A stretch of 9,070 nt of DNA from Gammaproteobacteria bacterium. GTDB lineage: Bacteria > Pseudomonadota > Gammaproteobacteria > BMS3Bbin11. The stretch spans positions 1 through 9,070 of the forward strand of contig JAUWVE010000055.1 of the NCBI GenBank assembly GCA_030617565.1, written 5' to 3'. Below are positions 5,563-9,070 of this stretch, piece after piece. A program made the translations under genes and the position numbers. The notes under the pieces are model-generated. The model did no database searches, was not told where the DNA came from, and saw only the letters and a program-made list of their open reading frames with translations. Each line of letters starts with the position of its first letter. The stretch's first letter is position 1.

Positions 5563-6384
5563 ATGCATCACGAAGGAAACCTTCGCAAACTGAAATCTCA
5601 TCTGACGGATCCAGTGGAATATGGCATGCCGCTGAACAAGCTGGTTGTTCCCCTCAATTCCCTGATTGGAAAATATATTTCACTGCAATACAAGGGGCTA
5701 ATCAATTGCATCCATTGCGGTCGAAAGACCAGCAAAAGCTTTGCACAGGGCTACTGTTTTCCCTGTATGCGCAGCCTGCCTGAATGTGATACCTGCATCG
5801 TACGACCTGAGACATGCCATTTTGCCGAGGGCACCTGTCGTGATGAAGAATGGGGAATATCCCATTGTATGCAGGATCATATAGTTTATCTGGCCAATTC
5901 ATCTGGCGCAAAAGTAGGCATCACACGAGGTACACAGGTACCAACGCGCTGGATAGACCAGGGTGCTTCTCAGGCATTGCCTGTCTACCGTGTTAAGACA
6001 AGGCTGCTTTCAGGTAAGCTGGAACATATCTTGAGACAACAGGTTTCTGACCGCACTGACTGGCGCCGCATGTTGAAGGGTGAGCCTGACAGTATTGATT
6101 TGCCGGACTTAAGAAATCGATTACTTGAATCTCTGAGTGACGAGCTACAGGTTTTAGTTGATACTGAAGAACAGGCATCAATTGAAGAATTGCCATCGGC
6201 AGAAGTCGTATCGATAAATTATCCTGTACTGGAATACCCTGAAAAAATAAGTTCATTAAATTTTGACAAGACCCATGAAATCCACGGGCAGTTACTTGGT
6301 ATCAAGGGGCAGTACCTGATCCTCGACAAGGGAGTCATTAATATTCGAAAGTTTGCTGGCTACCATATCAGGTTGAGTTACTAG
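5563..6384 (+). CDS. DUF2797 family protein, cysteine-rich
   Basis: A 273-residue DUF2797 protein. After an N-terminal segment typical of the family (GNLRKLKSHLTDPVEY) comes a zinc-site-like cysteine region with nine Cys. These are CIHCGRK (49, 52), YCFPCM (65, 68), CDTC (75, 78), then C85, C92 and C102. Next is the conserved block VYLANSSGAKVGITR followed by PTRWIDQGA (about 108-135). The C-terminal 80 residues are acidic and variable. No function is established that I know of. The VYL...KVGIT...R...E spacing (Y109, K117-G119, R129, E154) resembles a GIY-YIG domain; that is my inference. ATG 5563 matches the usual family N-terminus. The upstream TTG at 5461 would add 34 unrelated residues. 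It probably forms a unit with the 5079 gene, 121 bases upstream. Confidence 0.85.
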   Translation: MHHEGNLRKLKSHLTDPVEYGMPLNKLVVPLNSLIGKYISLQYKGLINCIHCGRKTSKSFAQGYCFPCMRSLPECDTCIVRPETCHFAEGTCRDEEWGISHCMQDHIVYLANSSGAKVGITRGTQVPTRWIDQGASQALPVYRVKTRLLSGKLEHILRQQVSDRTDWRRMLKGEPDSIDLPDLRNRLLESLSDELQVLVDTEEQASIEELPSAEVVSINYPVLEYPEKISSLNFDKTHEIHGQLLGIKGQYLILDKGVINIRKFAGYHIRLSY

Positions 6385-6414
6385 GGCCCTTAAATTTGGA
6401 GTCTGGTGCCGGGG

Positions 6415-6420
6415 TACAAT
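6415..6420 (+). promoter_or_regulatory. Probable -10 box of the AI-2E/efflux operon
   Basis: GGGGTACAAT ends 41 bases before ATG 6462; TACAAT matches TATAAT at five of six positions and has the same GGGTA context as the uup promoter. No good -35 is found at 16-18 bp. The preceding AGGGCCCT (6383-6390) is a perfect palindrome with no loop and is not a terminator. Confidence 0.42.
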
Positions 6421-6461
6421 AGCCCAAAACCAAAAAAACACTACAATCAGAGGAGCACCTG

Positions 6462-7592
6462 ATGCAAAAAGATATAGCACTAATTCGTAAACACCTGAAA
6501 CATGACCTGACAGAGGTTCTGATTCGTTTTAGCTTGATTATCTTTCTGGTAGTCATGAGCGTGAGAATCTTCAGCCCGTTTATGGGCTTGATGGTGTGGG
6601 CGCTGATTCTTGCAGTTACCCTGTACCCGCTGCACCAGAAGCTTGCTACAAAACTTGGGGGCAAGCAAGGTCGTGCGGCAATTCTCCTGGTGCTGTCCGG
6701 GATACTTTTGATAGGCATTCCCACCGTGATACTTGGTACGGGTACTGCAGATTTTGTCGATGAAACCCATACGGCTTTTGAAAATAATACATTAACAATT
6801 AAACCACCCGCTGCCTCAGTTGCAGAATGGCCGGTTGTCGGCAAAAAACTCCATGCAGCCTGGACTTTGGCGGCGAACGACCTGCCTGCCTTGCTGGAAA
6901 AAATGCAGCCCCAGGTGAGTAATTTCTCCAAAGCTGCTTTGAGTTTTGTCGCCGGCACCGCGAGTGGCCTTTTCATGTTTTTGTTTGCGCTGATAATCGC
7001 CGGCATCATGATGGCTTTCGGTGAGTCCGGCAGTGAAGCCATGCTAAGAATCATTCATCGCATGGCAGGACCGGAAAAAGGAGATCAGCTGCAGCAGCTG
7101 TCTACTGCCACTATCCGCTCGGTGGCGATGGGGGTTATTGGCGTAGCGTTCATCCAGGCCCTGTTACTCGGCATAGGCTTTGTCTGGGCTGATATTCCAG
7201 CAGCTGGTCTGCTGGCAATAATCGTCCTGATATTGGGCATTGCCCAGATACCTCCGACCCTCATCACCATACCCGTGATTGCCTTTCTCTGGTGGAGTGG
7301 TGACTCCACCCTGAGCAACGTATTTTTCACTGTCTATTTCGTGGTTGCCGGATTAGCGGATAATGTACTCAAACCACTCTTCCTCGGCCGAGGTGTAGAA
7401 GCCCCTATGCCGATTATTCTGCTGGGCGCGCTAGGCGGCATGGTGACAGCGGGACTGGTCGGGTTATTTGTCGGTGGGGTACTATTGGCCCTCGGTTATG
7501 TGATTTTTATGGACTGGGTAAACGCTGGTGAAGACGGGGGTAGCGATCAGGCGCCTGGGGACACTACTGATCCTATTCCGGCCAACGAATAA
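6462..7592 (+). CDS. AI-2E family transporter (TqsA/PerM/YdiK-like permease)
   Basis: This 376-residue inner-membrane protein has the layout of the AI-2E (formerly UPF0118) family. Hydrophobic helices lie at about 20-36, 40-57 and 70-92, followed by a soluble periplasmic-type segment (about 95-160). A further cluster of helices spans about 163-184, 220-280, 285-300 and 316-350. Conserved features include LADNVLKPLFLGRG (298-311), PMPIILLGALGGM (315-327) and GLFVGGVLLALGY (334-346). The C-terminal tail is short and acidic. Some members export autoinducer-2, others are sodium/proton antiporters or have unknown cargo, so the name should not be read as function. AGGAG six bases before the ATG is a strong ribosome site. 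The stop is eight bases from the next start, so the two genes are one operon. Confidence 0.9.
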   Translation: MQKDIALIRKHLKHDLTEVLIRFSLIIFLVVMSVRIFSPFMGLMVWALILAVTLYPLHQKLATKLGGKQGRAAILLVLSGILLIGIPTVILGTGTADFVDETHTAFENNTLTIKPPAASVAEWPVVGKKLHAAWTLAANDLPALLEKMQPQVSNFSKAALSFVAGTASGLFMFLFALIIAGIMMAFGESGSEAMLRIIHRMAGPEKGDQLQQLSTATIRSVAMGVIGVAFIQALLLGIGFVWADIPAAGLLAIIVLILGIAQIPPTLITIPVIAFLWWSGDSTLSNVFFTVYFVVAGLADNVLKPLFLGRGVEAPMPIILLGALGGMVTAGLVGLFVGGVLLALGYVIFMDWVNAGEDGGSDQAPGDTTDPIPANE

Positions 7593-7600
7593 ACGACATT

Positions 7601-9070
7601 TTGGGAAAATTTTCCAGTAAATTACTGCTACGACTGGTACTGACCAGTGGGATCCTGGTGCTTGCCGCCTGTACAACGTTAGGGCCTGACTATCAGGAAC
7701 CCGATGTGACCTGGCTAAAGGACTGGCAACCTTCAGCGTACGGAACTACGGCTGACCAGCCTGCAGCAAAGCAAGCGGACTTGCGCTTCTGGTGGCAAAT
7801 CTTCAATGATCCTGCCCTGAATCGACTGATTGCTGAGGCCAGGCAGGAAAATCTACAACTGCGTATTGCCGGATTACGGATATTTGAGAGTATGGCCTTG
7901 CTGGGGATTGCCGACAGCCGGCTGTATCCGCAACTGCAGCAGGTCGGCGGCGCCGTTAACTATGTGAATAACCAGTTCCATGGTGGAGATGCCCCCGCAG
8001 GCGATCAGAGCTTTGGAGCTTACAATATCGGATTCAATCTTGGCTGGGAGCTTGATTTCTGGGGTCGTTTCAAACGCGGGATCGAGTCGGCTGACGCCGC
8101 ATTTTTTGCTTCTGTTGCCAACCAGCAGGATATACAGGTACTGATCAGCGCACAGGTGGCTGACCTGTATTATGCCTATCGTACAACTGAGGCGCGTATT
8201 GAGATCGCGCACAAGAATGCCGAAATCCAGAAACGCAGTTATGAAATCACGGCAACTTTGTATAAAAACGGTGAACAATCAGAACTGGATCTACAGCAGG
8301 CAAAAACTCAATACCTGGCAACCTTGTCAGGTATACCCGAGCTGGAGATTTCCCTGCTCAAGATCCGTAATTCAATGGCTGCTTTGTTGGGACGCGCACC
8401 CGGAGATTTACCAGAATTTGATACGCCTGATTACAAGCTGCCTGCGATCTCTTCAGATAGCATCCATTACATACCTGCAAATTTGCTTAACCGCCGCCCC
8501 GACATCCGTGCAGCAGCATGGCAGGTTGCCGCCCAATCGGCTCAAATCGGTATCGCTGAAGCAGATTACTATCCAGCCATTTCACTACTGGGAAGTATAG
8601 GCTGGTCGGGTAACAGCTTGAGTGGAAGTTCAAATACAGGCAGTTTACTGCTTGGTCCGGGGCTAAAGTGGAACATCTTTGACCATGGGCGCATTAAAAA
8701 TAATATACGTGTGCAGGATGCTAAATTACAACAGTTGATTGAATCCTATCAAAACTCAGTGCTACTGGCCGCTAAGGAAGTGGACGATGCAGCATACAGC
8801 ATACAGAAAACAGCGGAGCAGGAAGTCTTGATTGATCAGGCCGTTACAGCGTCGGAACGTGCCCTGGAAATTGCCAACACAAGGTATCGTGAAGGTTACG
8901 CCGATTTTCAGCGAGTGCTTGATGCACAGCGTGCCATGTTCGTACAGGCCGAACGTCAGCTACTCACTTATGGAGTTTATCTTACATCGGTCATCAGTCT
9001 GTACAAGGGGCTGGGCGGCGGCTGGACTGAAACACCTGTTGAACAGTTAATCCCTGAGGATGTGAGAAAT
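7601..9070 (+). CDS. Outer-membrane efflux lipoprotein (NodT/TolC-type), 3' end cut by window
   Basis: A continuous frame of 490 codons reaches the window edge without a stop. The N-terminus is a lipoprotein signal peptide: basic K3, K7, R11, a hydrophobic core, and lipobox LAAC with lipidated C24. TTLGPDYQEP follows as in NodT-type outer-membrane factors. Two repeated OEP halves are visible. Landmarks are FWWQIFNDP (63-71), LDFWGRF (151-157), NRRPDIRAAAW (297-307), GLKWNIFDHGR and RYREGYADFQRVLDAQR (428-444), then LYKGLGGGW near the end. It forms the trimeric outer-membrane duct of a tripartite pump. No ATG exists between the in-frame stop at 7568 and the lipobox. TTG 7601 gives a complete signal peptide but has no clear Shine-Dalgarno, so it may depend on coupling to the gene before it. 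Little of the gene should be missing. Confidence 0.93.
   Translation, partial: MGKFSSKLLLRLVLTSGILVLAACTTLGPDYQEPDVTWLKDWQPSAYGTTADQPAAKQADLRFWWQIFNDPALNRLIAEARQENLQLRIAGLRIFESMALLGIADSRLYPQLQQVGGAVNYVNNQFHGGDAPAGDQSFGAYNIGFNLGWELDFWGRFKRGIESADAAFFASVANQQDIQVLISAQVADLYYAYRTTEARIEIAHKNAEIQKRSYEITATLYKNGEQSELDLQQAKTQYLATLSGIPELEISLLKIRNSMAALLGRAPGDLPEFDTPDYKLPAISSDSIHYIPANLLNRRPDIRAAAWQVAAQSAQIGIAEADYYPAISLLGSIGWSGNSLSGSSNTGSLLLGPGLKWNIFDHGRIKNNIRVQDAKLQQLIESYQNSVLLAAKEVDDAAYSIQKTAEQEVLIDQAVTASERALEIANTRYREGYADFQRVLDAQRAMFVQAERQLLTYGVYLTSVISLYKGLGGGWTETPVEQLIPEDVRN

Noticed and set aside
6368..7054. 228-residue minus-strand open frame opposite the AI-2E gene
   Set aside because: It is antisense to a well-conserved membrane protein, rich in improbable Ser/Arg/Ile runs and without family features.
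8172..9050. Plus-strand open frames inside the efflux lipoprotein gene
   Set aside because: They are out-of-frame shadows; the lipoprotein frame is unbroken from 7601 to 9070 with clear family motifs.

Overview
The window looks like ordinary chromosome from a gammaproteobacterium of middling GC. The Uup, DUF2797 and NodT-type outer-membrane efflux proteins all resemble gammaproteobacterial forms, and several -10 boxes have the GGGTATAAT look common in that class. The species cannot be named from the sequence; a free-living or sulfur-oxidiser-like lineage is only a guess. There is no phage, CRISPR or tRNA/rRNA content. The unusual material is in the spaces between genes.

Layout: (1) 1-254, 3' end of an OsmC-family gene (+). 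(2) 255-379, intergenic DNA with an orphan Shine-Dalgarno/ATG, a hairpin and an array of eleven heptamers. (3) 380-2457, a two-gene operon: a DUF885 zincin-like protein, then a VOC/glyoxalase-fold protein overlapping it by ATGA. (4) 2458-2693, convergent intergenic DNA with a REP-like palindrome and a palindromic MITE of about 136 bp bounded by TA. (5) 2694-4559 (-), the ABC-F ATPase uup; the MITE end appears to supply its stop codon. (6) 4700-4873 (-), a stand-alone rubredoxin. (7) 5079-6384 (+), a small cysteine-containing protein of unknown function and a DUF2797 protein, divergent from rubredoxin. (8) 6462-9070 (+), an AI-2E-family permease followed by an outer-membrane efflux lipoprotein that runs off the right edge.

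How the genes relate: the OsmC, VOC and rubredoxin genes are all plausible redox or detoxification functions, but they are separate units and no joint pathway is shown. Uup acts on ribosomes or recombination intermediates. The AI-2E permease plus outer-membrane factor looks like the start of an efflux operon, whose adaptor and pump genes would lie beyond 9070. The two genes with no known function (5079-5441 and 5563-6384) are the best candidates for unexplored biology. DUF2797 combines a nine-cysteine region with a segment that I infer to be GIY-YIG-like.
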